The position numbers were made by a program, and so were the translations under genes. From assembly GCA_029931535.1 (NCBI GenBank), contig JAQPZY010001664.1, forward strand, positions 7,846,001-7,910,000: 64,000 bases of DNA, read 5' to 3'. Origin of the DNA: Margaritifera margaritifera (taxonomy: Eukaryota; Mollusca; Bivalvia; Unionida; Margaritiferidae). Shown here one piece after another: positions 11,650 through 22,300 of the stretch. Within the stretch, counting starts at the first letter, position 1; each line of letters opens with the position of its first letter. Under the pieces are notes generated by a model. The model was not told where the DNA came from. It did not search any database and saw only the letters and a program-made list of their open reading frames with translations.

Positions 11650-12640
11650 TAAGGAGGGTGGAAGGAGATGCTAATAATGCTGTGGTAAACAATTTAGATA
11701 GAATGCTTGTGACCTCTCTATATCATATGGAAGCGATGATATATTCAAGTTAAATGACAACATTTTCATGACATATAAAGATTTGCGGTTACCACTTTCT
11801 GTTAGGACAAATATTATTTAACAAGGTAGTATGAATGTTTAAGTGAGAAAGTTACGACCAGTGTAGGTAATGCACAAAATACTGGTACTGAAACTATACA
11901 ATTGTGTTTGTTTATTTATGGAAATAAGTTCTGAATACGACTTAATTTACAGATAGTAGCATATCATTGTCCACTGTATCCTTATGTTTTCAGATTTACC
12001 ATTATACTTGCAAAAGTCTCGAAAGTGATGGAACGTAGTAATCAAGGCTACTAACTGGAAAACTTTTGTCTCCAGTGCGATACAATTACTCCGGAATACA
12101 TTTCTCACTCGGTAAGTGACAAGTACAGAAAAAGAATTGCTCTCTTTTACGACTAAATCACTAGGGAGAGACTTGTTAGCACAGCAGTCAATTCAACGTT
12201 GACGAACCTTACGACTGATTCTCACATAATGAATTTAAAGCGTATTTTGATACTGTGCAAAACAAAGCGGAGAATGTGATTCAGAAAAGTTGTTCAACTC
12301 ATCAATAGAAAAACTTTGGTGACTATAGAAAGCCTGAAAAATATGGTTTGTTCGTTAGGTTTTCAATTCAGGCAACAGTTTACAGAAGCCACACATTATT
12401 AATTTAATAAACAATAAAAGCGTAAGTGTTAAGAATTTTTACACTGATGACCATAAAAGGTTGATTTGAGAAGTCACATGATAACAGAGTGCATGGTAGT
12501 GGTCTTCAATTGACTAACTTTTAGCAAGGTATTGCCATGAAAATAAAAGAATAAAAAAATATGGATGCTCATCAAATGTATGTTTATTTTGTGGCTGATG
12601 CTGAGGCAAATATTCAAAACATTCAGATAAATCAATTATG
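11650..12640 (+). pseudogene. Polinton/Maverick-type major capsid protein relic
   Basis: Relic pieces, read in three frames, are RRVEGDANNAVVNN (about 11654-11695), DDIFKLNDNIFMTYKDLRLP (about 11738-11797), a region with LLRNTFLTR near 12088, and a C-terminal block VHGSGLQLTNF (near 12491-12523) followed by MDAHQMYVYFVADAEANIQ (12561-12617). The order and spacing resemble the double jelly-roll major capsid proteins of Polintons (polintoviruses), which would build an icosahedral shell. I judge this from recalled family features, not a search. Multiple stops and frameshifts show it is an old, dead copy. The packaging ATPase relic follows immediately on the same strand, as often seen in such elements. 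Confidence 0.5.
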
Positions 12641-12654
12641 TTTTAGACATGTAT

Positions 12655-13235
12655 AAATGTATTTGAAAAAGCCTCACAACATGATAATCTGTAGAGTGAG
12701 TAATTGTGGAAAGACTGTGTTTGCAATGAAACTGATAAAGACTGAAAATAAGAACTTTTGATGAAATCTTTATTCCCTGTCCAACTTTTCTGTACGACAG
12801 AAGATGGTCATTCAAAGATGAAAAGGTGATAGTAATGTATCGTGAGGATAAATTGGATAAGTGGTTACTGGTTAATGTCTATCAAGGAACCATTACTGTG
12901 TTTATGACTGATGATTGTGGCAACATTACCAATGCAAAAATAAAGCAACTAATCTAACCAAACTAGCTTTTAGTGGTAGTCATTTTGAAATATCAGTATG
13001 GATGATGGTGCAAAATCACAACTCAGTAATCAAAAATTTTAAGATAGGATGCGTGTTTTGTTGAGTGTGTTTTGCAGCAAGGACAAAAAAAGCAATGGAA
13101 ACTGTGTTGGAAGAAATCCATGTTATTTCACATGAAATGAAAGGAGAAATTTTCGAAATTTTGAAACAGAACAAATTAAACCAACCTTTAATGAGACTTA
13201 AATACCCTTTCCATTATGTCGTAGACATACATACA
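12655..13235 (+). pseudogene. FtsK/HerA-type genome-packaging ATPase relic
   Basis: The stretch MYLKKPHNMIICRVSNCGKT then VFAMKLIKTE (about 12658-12747) carries a degenerate Walker A loop: the final C-G-K-T is kept but the first Gly is Arg. About 160 nt further, FMTDDCGNI (about 12900-12926) looks like a Walker B region with its acidic pair, and AFSGSHFEISVWMMVQN (about 12967-13017) matches the position of the sensor strand that ends in a polar Q-N. These features in this order suit the A32/FtsK-like packaging ATPases of Polintons, which load DNA into capsids. Frameshifts at several points. Adjacent to the capsid relic and convergent with the polymerase relic. Confidence 0.5.
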
Positions 13236-13446
13236 TAGGACGATTACAAGGTACTGCCGTGACCGTAAGGTAATGCGTTTACTTTGTCAAAAAAGAAACC
13301 CTTGTCGCCGTATATACAGAAAATGCTACTTTTTCATTTTGATGTAATGCATCTCATGATGGTATGACCAAAGTAAATTCGTTTCCTGGTAATTTTATTT
13401 GTGATTAAAAAATCTTTGTACATTTCTAATTTTAATTCTTTCTTTA

Positions 13447-14270
13447 TCACGCATTTTTATTTTTTAAAAAAACTTCATTTCCATCTTTGTCCGTCTTAAA
13501 TGAATGACGTTTTGACCTTAACCCATAGAACTCTCTGATTGGAACAGTGTTCAACTCATTTTTGAAAAGTTCATGAACTTTCTTATTCATTTGTGGTAAA
13601 TGAAATATGTTGTCCTTGGGATAGTCATTAGTGCAATAGAACTTAATGTTATACTTCATGTCACTGTAAAAGTTATCTGTCTCAAAATGAATGCATACAA
13701 AATCAGTATCAGTAATTAACAGTCTCATTCTGTCACTGTATTTGTTTTTCAAATTACTGAAGTAGTATTCATGCATCAACCATGTTGGTAACTCTAACAC
13801 TGTAAATCCATCATAAATTGGTTTGGTTAATTTGATTTTCTTGTGTTTTTTAAAATAACACAAAATCAGCGTCAAAAATTGTTCTCCTGAGAAATTCTTG
13901 ATTTTCATCTGTACATGTTTATACTGCTGTTCTTTTACTGACAATTTCCGTCTGTTTACCAAATAAACCCAACTGTATGTAAAGCTTTAAATTTCTATTG
14001 TGAAGGACAGACTTCCCTTTGTTTTTCAATGTACATAAACAATTTTGGTACTGTTGGTTTTGTACCCTTGTAATTATTTATCAATTTCTTTTGCAAGGAG
14101 CATTTTCATATGGAATTAATATCTCTTAAGCTAACGGATAGTCCTTCAAATAGTCATGTAAATATAATGGAATCTTCAAATCCACTTCTAAAATGCGACC
14201 AGTATCATGCTTTGCATATGTTCTTATCTCCCTTTGGGAAACCTCGTCACTGTTACGGCTAAGAGGACAC
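13447..14270 (-). pseudogene. Protein-primed family B DNA polymerase (Polinton type), C-terminal fragment
   Basis: An open frame runs from 13962 down to 13447 on the minus strand, and its continuation upstream (about 14270-13970) is interrupted by stops (for example after LKDYPLA). Visible motifs are TYAKHDTGRILEVDL (about 14206-14162), KLTKPIYDGFTVLELP (conserved template/primer-contact region), LLITDTDFVCIHF (palm motif C; the usual D-T-D-S reads D-T-D-F) and IREFYGLRSKRHSF (C-terminal K/R-rich Y-S-type box). The family replicates linear DNA using a terminal protein primer. About 250 C-terminal residues remain; the exonuclease half is absent. Orientation is opposite to the capsid and ATPase relics. 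This is the best-preserved part of the virus-like element. Confidence 0.7.
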
Positions 14271-16650
14271 AATCAAAATCATCAGACCAATTGTAGCGTA
14301 ACGTTTCTCTATCATTTTAATCTGTTCATTAGCGGCCCACCTGATTGTTTTTTACCCGCATGTACTGGGGTTTGGGTTAACTAATTACAAGTTTCTTGAA
14401 ACTAAAGAAAATGAGACCAGAAAATGGTTCGATTTCAAGGCAGTTGCGATTTACTGAGGTTTCAGTCTTGATAGGTTTTACTGTAAAATATCTTGAAATT
14501 AGCAAGGGAAAAATATGAGACCAGAAAAATTATTCGGTTTCAAGAGAATTTTGTTTATTGAGATGTCACTTTTGAGAGGTTTCACTGCATATTTAGAAAA
14601 CCTTGTCCTGTAGTAAATATTCCTATCCTCAGCTTGCTCTCCCTCCTGGGTTAATCATTAATCATTTTACTACATCTGACGTTAAGTATACCTGTACTTT
14701 TACATAATAAAATTGTTCAATTTTCTCTGCTGATGATCTTCTTCCAATATGGTTCAGTGCCATTATAAAATTAATACAAATTATTCAGAGAGTTACAAAA
14801 TGACTCTCTAAGTCTTTCTGCTTTGTTAAATTTTGCTTAGTACTCCTGCTTAATTCTTTTCCAGTTGGAACATGAACATGTATTAAAAAGAGTTGTAATG
14901 TTTTCCTCACTGGTTTTGGTATTGGTTTATCAATTACAGTCTTCATTTTGAATTTTTTAACTAAGAAAAAATTCAGTATATATTTAACTATTTTGATTTA
15001 TATAACTATATTTATTTCAATATATATTTAACTATTTTGCATACATATTTTAGTACAATTATTTAAATATATATTTAATTACTATTCATTTATGAGTAAA
15101 AAAATGTCAAATTATTTTTAAATGTAAAAAATTAATATATTAAATTTCAGCAAAAGCCCAATCCTTGTGACTGGGTGCTTCGCCCTGCTAATTTTTTTTA
15201 CATCACCAGCTTTTCTCCTCTGTACTATTTTTAAGTTCCCAAGCACCAAGAAACTGACACCCAATCACCAGTGTCTCCTACCGGAGTGTGCATTCACCTG
15301 ACATTTTAACCCCCTGTGACCACTGAGGCCATGATGACAACTGAGGTTAGGCCTTACCCTCTCAATTGCATGCAGATTCCCAAAATTCTGAATTCTGCAT
15401 TCTGACAAATGACCAATCCAACAGATTACTATATATACCCACAGCCATTTATACATACATCTGCAATTTAAATACAACTGATTACCTGTGCTGCTGATAT
15501 TGTTGAATGTGTTAACAAATTTGCATATAATGTACTGATGCTATAAACAGACTTAATCCCGTACATTATGCCTAGCAGCTACTAATACTGTAAAATTATC
15601 TGTATACTAGCAGGCAACAAGGCTTGCCCCATATGGACATTACAAAAGATCACAATAATAGAGCTTTTATAAACATTCTCTTAAATCTATCAGATTTTCT
15701 GATTTTCAAAACCACAATTGTAGCATTGATTTTAGCGTGATTTCAAATCCGTTGCCATAAGTTTGTTTTCTTTTATTATACATTTTTTGAAACAGTAGAG
15801 GGAAACATTAATATGTAAATAATATGTCTGCAACTACAATAGAATCTAAAACAATTGTACAGTCTTGCTAATGGTTCAGACCAGAGTCTATAGTAAAATA
15901 TTTATGTAGTGAAATAGTGCTTTGTTGCAGTATGAAGCAATGCCATTCATAACCGGCATGAATAAAACTTGTTGCCATCTAGTTTGGTGAGGAACCAAAA
16001 CCTAAGAGGAATAATCCTAGCAGACAACACTGTATTTACCAGTAACTGTATTTCAGTCTGAGTGGTCAAGTTCTTGTAATCTTATACATGATTTTAAAGG
16101 AAAAAAAAAAAAAAAAAAAAAAAAAATCTGATGTCTAGCTCTCACATATCTACACTACCAAGAATTTTCCCCATTTTTATGACTTTTCCAGGGCATAGAA
16201 GCCAAAAACTACTTTCAGGATTTACCAGGAATTGGTCAAAAAGATATAAGTACTAAATCAGCTAGTATATTTTTTTGGTGATGCCCTGTAAATCAAGCAG
16301 TGTAATAATTGCTGGGAAGGGCAACAGCATGGTACCCAAAAGGTCAATGATGGAGAAAATCTTAAAAATGTTGATTATTCATGCTTTTTATAGACCATTG
16401 TGTCGATTAAAAATCTGTGTCTCTGGTTAAATTTATTCCAACTGAATTCATGAAATTTACATTAAAATTAAAGAGTTAGACTGTATGAAATTACCGACTA
16501 CATTACCTCCCTTGGCTAAGGCTCAGTTTGCTGCTTTGTGTGACATCATTCTACAGTGAGCCAACAAGCCACTAATGTAAAAGCGTGTACTGATTGCACA
16601 CTCATTTCTAATAAAAATGATGGATTTTGTTCAGTATACAGTAACAAATT
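14271..16650. other. Gene-free AT-rich stretch
   Basis: No supported gene. A diverged tandem pair of about 110 bp lies at 14396-14605 (both copies with 'gagaccagaaaa', 'tttcaag' and 'gaggttt(c)a...ttttactgt / gaggtttcactgc'). A run of 'atatatttaactattt' repeats lies at 14970-15080. A poly(A) run lies at 16099-16126, possibly the tail of an old retrocopy. Nothing else is recognised. Confidence 0.6.
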
Positions 16651-16655
16651 GTGAT

Positions 16656-16882
<227 letters not shown>

Positions 16883-16900
16883 TTTTTTTGGGGGGGACTA

Positions 16901-17179
16901 ATTTTAATGATGTAATACCTACCTGTTGTTATTGCATTATTGCATAGCTGGTCTTTTCCGGGGGGGGGGGGGGATACCCCGACGGAGTGATGAAAATTCG
17001 TCCTCCCAATTATCGAGCACCAGAAAGTTCCAGAACACTGGACCATATAGTGCGTACGCTCTGACATGCGCCGTAGGCTTCATTCTTTTTGAGGACGCAT
17101 CTTACGTAGTGGGACATCAGAGCAGGGTGGGAGGAGGGAATCTGGCAATAACAACAGGTAGGTATTACATCATTAAAAT
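16901..17179. repeat. Perfect 35-bp inverted repeat with 209-bp loop
   Basis: Left arm 16901-16935 begins attttaatgatg and ends ttattgc; right arm 17145-17179 is its exact reverse complement. Similarity continues outward into G-rich and C-rich flanks (about 16880-16900 and 17180-17200). The arm sequence is related to the DIRS end at 17229-17266 (cctacctgttgttattgc shared), so this is probably terminal DIRS sequence or a second nested end. Confidence 0.85.
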
Positions 17180-17228
17180 TATTTCCCCCCACCACACCCA
17201 CCCCCCAAAAAAGAAAAACTACATTTTA

Positions 17229-17266
17229 ATATCAGTAATAGCCTACCTGTTGTTATTGCATAGCTG
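17229..17266. repeat. Left terminal inverted repeat of DIRS element 1
   Basis: It begins aatatcagtaatagcc and ends tgcatagctg. The reverse complement lies at 22262-22300 with few mismatches. Confidence 0.75.
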
Positions 17267-17289
17267 AATTTGTCAGTTTAGTGGGAGGT

Positions 17290-18400
17290 TGATGATCCCA
17301 CAACTAGAGAATAACAAACAACATAAGAAATACTCACCCTCACAGAAGAAAAGACGACTACTGTAGAGCGGAATCTGCCTGGGCCACTTTCTGAGCGACG
17401 ACAATCAGGCCCAGTGAGAAAATGCCTTTGCTGTGGTGGGCCAACGAGCGAAGGTAAGAGGAGGAAAAAGCAGTGAGAGTGCCAAAACGCAGCTTTCATC
17501 ACATCCTCCAAAGAAGAATGTGTTAGATAGGCCCATGAGGTAGCAATGGCACGAACCTCACGGGCTTTAATTTTCATGAAAGACAGGTCCCTATCAGTAA
17601 GGGACTGATAAGCTCTCTCGATAGTTAATGTAATCCACCAAGAAATGGTGGAAGCTGAAATATCAGCTGAACCTTTAATGGGTATGAAAAGACACTACCT
17701 ACCCTTCTTTCTCTCTTTAGATGCTGCCAAATAAAAACGTAAAGCCCTTACCGGACATAAAGGTCGATCTTGATCATCCCCAGCACAGATACGGCTGAGA
17801 CTGAGGATCTCAATCGGATGTGGAAGCTTTTTTTTTTTTCTAAAGAGAAGAGAAACTGATTCATAATTCCCACTGAACCTGATACAGCCCTGTTCTATGG
17901 ATAGGGCATGAAGTTCACTCCGTCTTGCAGATGCTAAGGCAAGCAAAAAGGCCGTCTTGAGGATGAGGTTCTCAAAGGAAGCTTCACCCAAAGGCTCATA
18001 GGGGGGTTTTGTAAGAGACCACAAGACACAAGAGAGATTCCATTTAGGCATTAGAGAGCGAGACACTGGTCTTTGCAATTCAAAATATCTTATCAGGTCT
18101 CCCAAATGAGAGTCTGTGCCGATGGCCGGGCCCTTTGAGAATTTAAGAGTGTTGGAAGGGGCTGCTCGATAGCCCTTAATAGCAGAGAAAAGAAAGAGAA
18201 GAAAATCAGCTACATCACTCACAGAGGGACAGCTAGGACTGACACGTTTTCTACTACACCAATCACAAAAGATTCTCCATTTGGCATTATATATCTTGGA
18301 CGTCGAGCTTCTCCTGGACTGAACGATACACTTGGCAACTTTGAACGAAAACTTTTCCTTGCGGAGAGATCGTTTGAGATGAGCCAAGCAAGAAGGTGAA
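17290..18400 (-). pseudogene. DIRS element 1 tyrosine recombinase (YR)
   Basis: An open frame of 230 codons (18387-17695) begins MAHLKRSLRKEKFSFKVAKC and carries the SAM-like N-terminal region (CDWCSRKRVSPSCPSVSDVA) and the first catalytic-Arg box LALASARRSELHALS. After a stop at about 17692-17694, the same protein continues with KAREVRAIATSWAY near 17560-17520 and LEDVMKAAFWHS. In active enzymes this second box reads H-x-x-R; here the His is Arg (R-E-V-R). The C-terminal tyrosine region is not recognisable. The enzyme family inserts the circular cDNA and needs R-H-R-Y, so this copy should be inactive. It lies directly downstream of the RNase H region. Confidence 0.75.
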
Positions 18401-18404
18401 GAAT

Positions 18405-20100
18405 CTGTGGACTGCTGTGCGGGAGAGAGCCCCTGTGTTGTGACAGGAGGTCCCTCCTCTTAGGCAAGATCCGCGGATGGTCCACTAGCAGATCGAGAAG
18501 ATCGTTGAACCACAAGCGCCAAGACCCCAGAGGGGCTATCAAGACGAGTTGGACCGTGGAGTGCCTGACTTTGTGAAGGGCCTGTGGAATCAACCTGAAT
18601 GGAGGGAAGGCGTACGCGAATAGACGATCCCAGTTCAGGCCCACTGGTCGGGGACTGGGGAAACGTAAAATGGGAGCATGTTGTTCAACCTGGGGACCAA
18701 CAAATCCACCAGGGGAGGTCCCCAAAGTTGGAAAAGGACTCAGCTATGGATTAGTGGAGCGACCATTCCGTAAGGACTACCCTCCCTTTCCTGGACAGAC
18801 GGTCCGCCAAAATGTTTTTCCTGCCCGGAATGTGGCGAACTCGGAGGAAAATTTCTTCCTAAGTTGCCCAGCGAAGGAGGTTCCAAACCTCCACGCAGAG
18901 ACAAGGTGCATGCGTGCCTCCTTGTCTCCTGAGGTCTCAACCACCGAAGTGTTGTCGGAGGAGACCATCACTCAGCGACCTCTTATTTGACTGCTCTCAT
19001 TTCTAAATTGTTTATGTGGAGAGTCGATTTTTCCCGGAACCAAGAACCCAGAACAATCGAGGTGAGCGCCCCACCCTGAATCTGACGCATCTGCAAACAG
19101 ATAAGAGTGGGGTTCTTGGGGTGCATGTGGGCTCCGGCCCAAAACCGGTCCCGATTTGTCCACCAATTGAGATAAAGGTGAAAGTCCTGACTCAGAGAAA
19201 TCGGAGTATTCAGGGGGTCCCTGTGCGGTTTCCACGCAGCTAAAAGGAGAAACTGGAGAGGACCTAGGTGCAGCTTGCCTAGGGGAACCAAGTCTGCTGC
19301 AGCGTTCAAGGTCCCCTGCAGAGAGAGAAAAAGAAGAGCTGTTAATGTAGTTTTTGCTCTCTACGTCTCCAACAAGGACATGATTTTGCCTACTCTCTCC
19401 AGAGGGAGACGAACTAACCCTCTGTTTGTGAGGAAATTCATCCCCCGTAGACAAAATCTTGAAAAGGAGTGAGTTCCGATTTCATTAAGTTTGATAGAAA
19501 ACCCAGCCTGGTCACTATGGACCAACATCGAAATAGGTCTAGTCTGAGGGAATCTTGACTGCCGTTGTGTATCAACCAATCGTCGAAATACTGGAGAATT
19601 GGAATATGTAATGATCGCGTATGGGCTACCACTACTCCCATGACCCTGGTAAATACTCTGGGATTGGTGGCAAGGCCAAATAGCAGAGCTCGAGATTGGA
19701 TGACCTCTCCATCAAGATAAAACCGGAGGTACTTTCTCTAGGGATTCCAATGTTTTCACTGGCAGGCGAGCCCAAGTCCCCGAAGAAATACCCACCTGAG
19801 CAGCTTCCGCATCCAAAGTGGGTGGTTTAGTGGGTCAGGATGGGGAATGAACCTTGTAGCTAGAAGAAGCTATCAAGGGCTGCAACGTAGAAAGGGGAAC
19901 AGGCCACCCCCGACGTTGTCTGGCAAAGTTTTGGCCCTTGATAAACCTGTGAGAGAGCTCCTTGATTGTCACCGAGTGGGGGAGTAACAGGAGATCTGGT
20001 CGAGAATTTGCCCCAGAAAGTTTCTCCAAGCCGGAAAGAACTTTGGAGTTCCCAGGACCCAAAGGTTTGGGGCACAAATCACTGGGTAAGAGGCGGTAAA
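18405..20100 (-). pseudogene. DIRS element 1 reverse transcriptase and RNase H
   Basis: On the minus strand, IPILQYFDDWLIHNG (near 19607-19563) has the polymerase core Y-[FL]-D-D-W-L-I, and the following region RLGFLSNLMKSELTPFQDF is the usual continuation. The RNase H start LFADASDSGWGAHLDCSG lies near 19110-19057, in the frame open from 19454. A linker with VDLLVPRLNNMLPFYVSPVP lies near 18710-18650, then the region enters the recombinase. The frame changes at least three times (near 19450, 18970 and 18750) and stops occur, so it is a pseudogene. This RT and RNase H make cDNA from the element RNA in active DIRS elements. Confidence 0.75.
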
Positions 20101-21466
20101 CCTCATTAACCGCTTTATCAAATGACCAGGTCTATTCCTCCTCTGCCTCCTTAATCGATGGTTGGAAAGAGGCAGGGGATCCAATAGGAGGGGAAGTCAC
20201 ATCGACCTACTGTGTCAAACTCGTTTTCATCAACGAGTACAGAGAGGACATCCTCGTCTTGTTACCTTTCCTGGGAGATTGGAATACGTGACCCAATGTC
20301 TATGTCTTGAGGGAGATACTGAGGGAGGAGAAACTTGAAGTGGTAACTCCTCTCACGTAGATAAGGAATCGGCATTCACAGTGGTCTCCACTGGAGGTTT
20401 AGGGCAACTCTTCAACCGCCTAGGACGTATTGGGGAAGAATGTCTATTTCTCTTCCTCTTAATGTGCCCAACCACGTGAGACGATGAAGGACCACTGTCG
20501 GCAGCCCCGACACCACTAACATGTGGCCAAGATTCAGAAGCCCAAGGTTGCATGTAGGGAAAAGGCCCAACGCCCCCTGCAGTGGAAAACCTCACATCCC
20601 ATAGGGATTAAGAGCGATCAAAGGAAAGGGGGATGCTGATCCGATCCCCTTCCTTAACCTGGCATTTGTAAACCCGGTCCTGATCCCCCATGGGATGAAA
20701 CGGTAAACTGGAGAGAGGGGGTAATCGTCCCGACTCCTATCGCCGTACCGTACCGGCCCCGAACACCCGTGCCCGGCAAACGGTCACCGGTCAAGGACTT
20801 GTTAGGCGAATCAGATCTGTAGGAAGACCCTGCCCCAGACCTGATGGACTTAGATCTGAGCTCTCCCCTCTCCCGGGGGCTCGATCCTGTCGCCGACAAT
20901 GGGCCCTGGCAACTGGAAGGGTCCCGTACCCCCTTACGGGGGGCGCGACTCACTACCAGCCCTAACCGAGCTGTGGGTCAGTAGAGAGTGTTGTTCCCTC
21001 CTCTCTGCCCTAGTGGATGAGAGAAGGTGCTGTTACCCCCTGCCGGGGGATGCAACTCAGTCTCTGTCCTAGTGTTAATGAGAGGATGCTGATCCTTCCT
21101 CTTGGAAGGATGTGACTCGCTCTGAGCCCTCACGGAATGGGGATGGTGCTGCTCCTCCCTCTCGGAAGGGCACAACTCAATCTCCACCCATTTATTTCAT
21201 CCATTGGGAGGGGGACTACCACTGAGATTGGAAGTCTCTGGAGAGATTTGAGTAACCTTTGTCTGAGACCTGAGGGACACAGACAAAGAGACACAGACAA
21301 CTCCAAAGAAGAAGAAGAAACCTTTCTCCCCTTGTAAGTCCCACGACTTTCAGCCAGATCCCATGTCTCATCTGGCCAAAGGCTGCAAAAAGGACAGCCA
21401 TCCATCCTTTCACGAGACCAAGACAAACAGGGAGGGTGTGTGTCCCAAGGGGCTTTGCGGTGGCCA

Positions 21467-21470
<4 letters not shown>
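20100..21470 (-). pseudogene. DIRS element 1 gag-like region
   Basis: The region upstream of RT on the minus strand holds basic, Pro/Ser/Arg-rich open stretches: one at 20953-20654 begins MSRAPRKGVRDPSSCQ, and one at 20595-20353 carries HIKRKRNRHSS. G+C content is clearly higher than in the flanks. Position, composition and strand fit the gag-like first ORF of DIRS elements, but no diagnostic motif is visible. A tandem motif with 'ctcactctgagccct' variants (about 20948-21180, unit about 60-70 bp) adds internal repetition. Confidence 0.45.

Positions 21471-21476
<6 letters not shown>

Positions 21477-21536
<60 letters not shown>
21477..21536. repeat. (AT)n microsatellite
   Basis: About 55 bp of alternating AT, flanked by gtgtgta and acacaca. 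Confidence 0.95.
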
Positions 21537-21548
<12 letters not shown>

Positions 21549-21599
21549 TACCGATGTATGCTGAAACAAAAGGAATATGATGCAAACAAAAAATTATTT

Positions 21600-22240
21600 G
21601 TTTGAATACAAGGAAAGCATGCACTAATTAAGCAATGCTAAAATAAGGGATCAGCAATATGACACCGGACTAGGGCGTAACAAAAAAGTATAAGGGGAAA
21701 CTACTCAGTTCCCTGGATAGTAACAAGAAACAAGGTAACTGGTCATCTAGCCTAAAGCGAGCAAGGGATCTCCCGAAATTAGCTAAGAACCTGGGGTTAC
21801 GATTGCTAATTATAGAGAAAGCTATCTGAAATAAAAACGTAGCCCATGTTCGATAACTGGCCATGTAAATATAATAGTATGAAGTGGTGTGTGACCCGCT
21901 ACCATGATATGAAAAAGCACAATTCACTATATAAATATGGTGAATTAATTATACATGAGGCAATAATTTGAAAAACAGGCAAGCCCTTCTTTTTTTTCTT
22001 TTTAAAGTAAGGTCGAAGTTGAGACATGACAGCACTTTTATAAACATGTTGTACCTCAGATACCATGTAATTTCCAACGAGAAAGCCTATATATATACAA
22101 TATTAAATTGCTCCATGCAATATAATGTGATGTGCTTGATTATTGCCTCACTCTTCATGGACATTAAAAGACTGCAATAATGCAAGGGTAGGGAAAATTA
22201 TTGTAAAAATAACCAACCCTTACTAGAACCCCGCCCCACC
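21600..22240. other. Non-coding 5' region of DIRS element 1
   Basis: Nothing protein-like is supported. It lies between the (AT)n tract and the right inverted end, so it should be the leader region of the minus-strand element. A C-rich stretch 'ccccgccccaccc' is at about 22229-22241. Confidence 0.4.
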
Positions 22241-22261
22241 CAAAAGACAGCTATGTAATAA

Positions 22262-22300
22262 CAGCTATGCATTAACAACAGGTAGGCTATTTCTGATATT
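22262..22300. repeat. Right terminal inverted repeat of DIRS element 1
   Basis: Reverse complement of 17229-17266 with few differences. It ends at the junction with the satellite array (aaaacaggattttcaaatt..). Confidence 0.75.

Noticed and set aside
18670..18990. Plus-strand frames across DIRS element 1
   Set aside because: They are antisense shadows of the RNase H and recombinase region on the minus strand.
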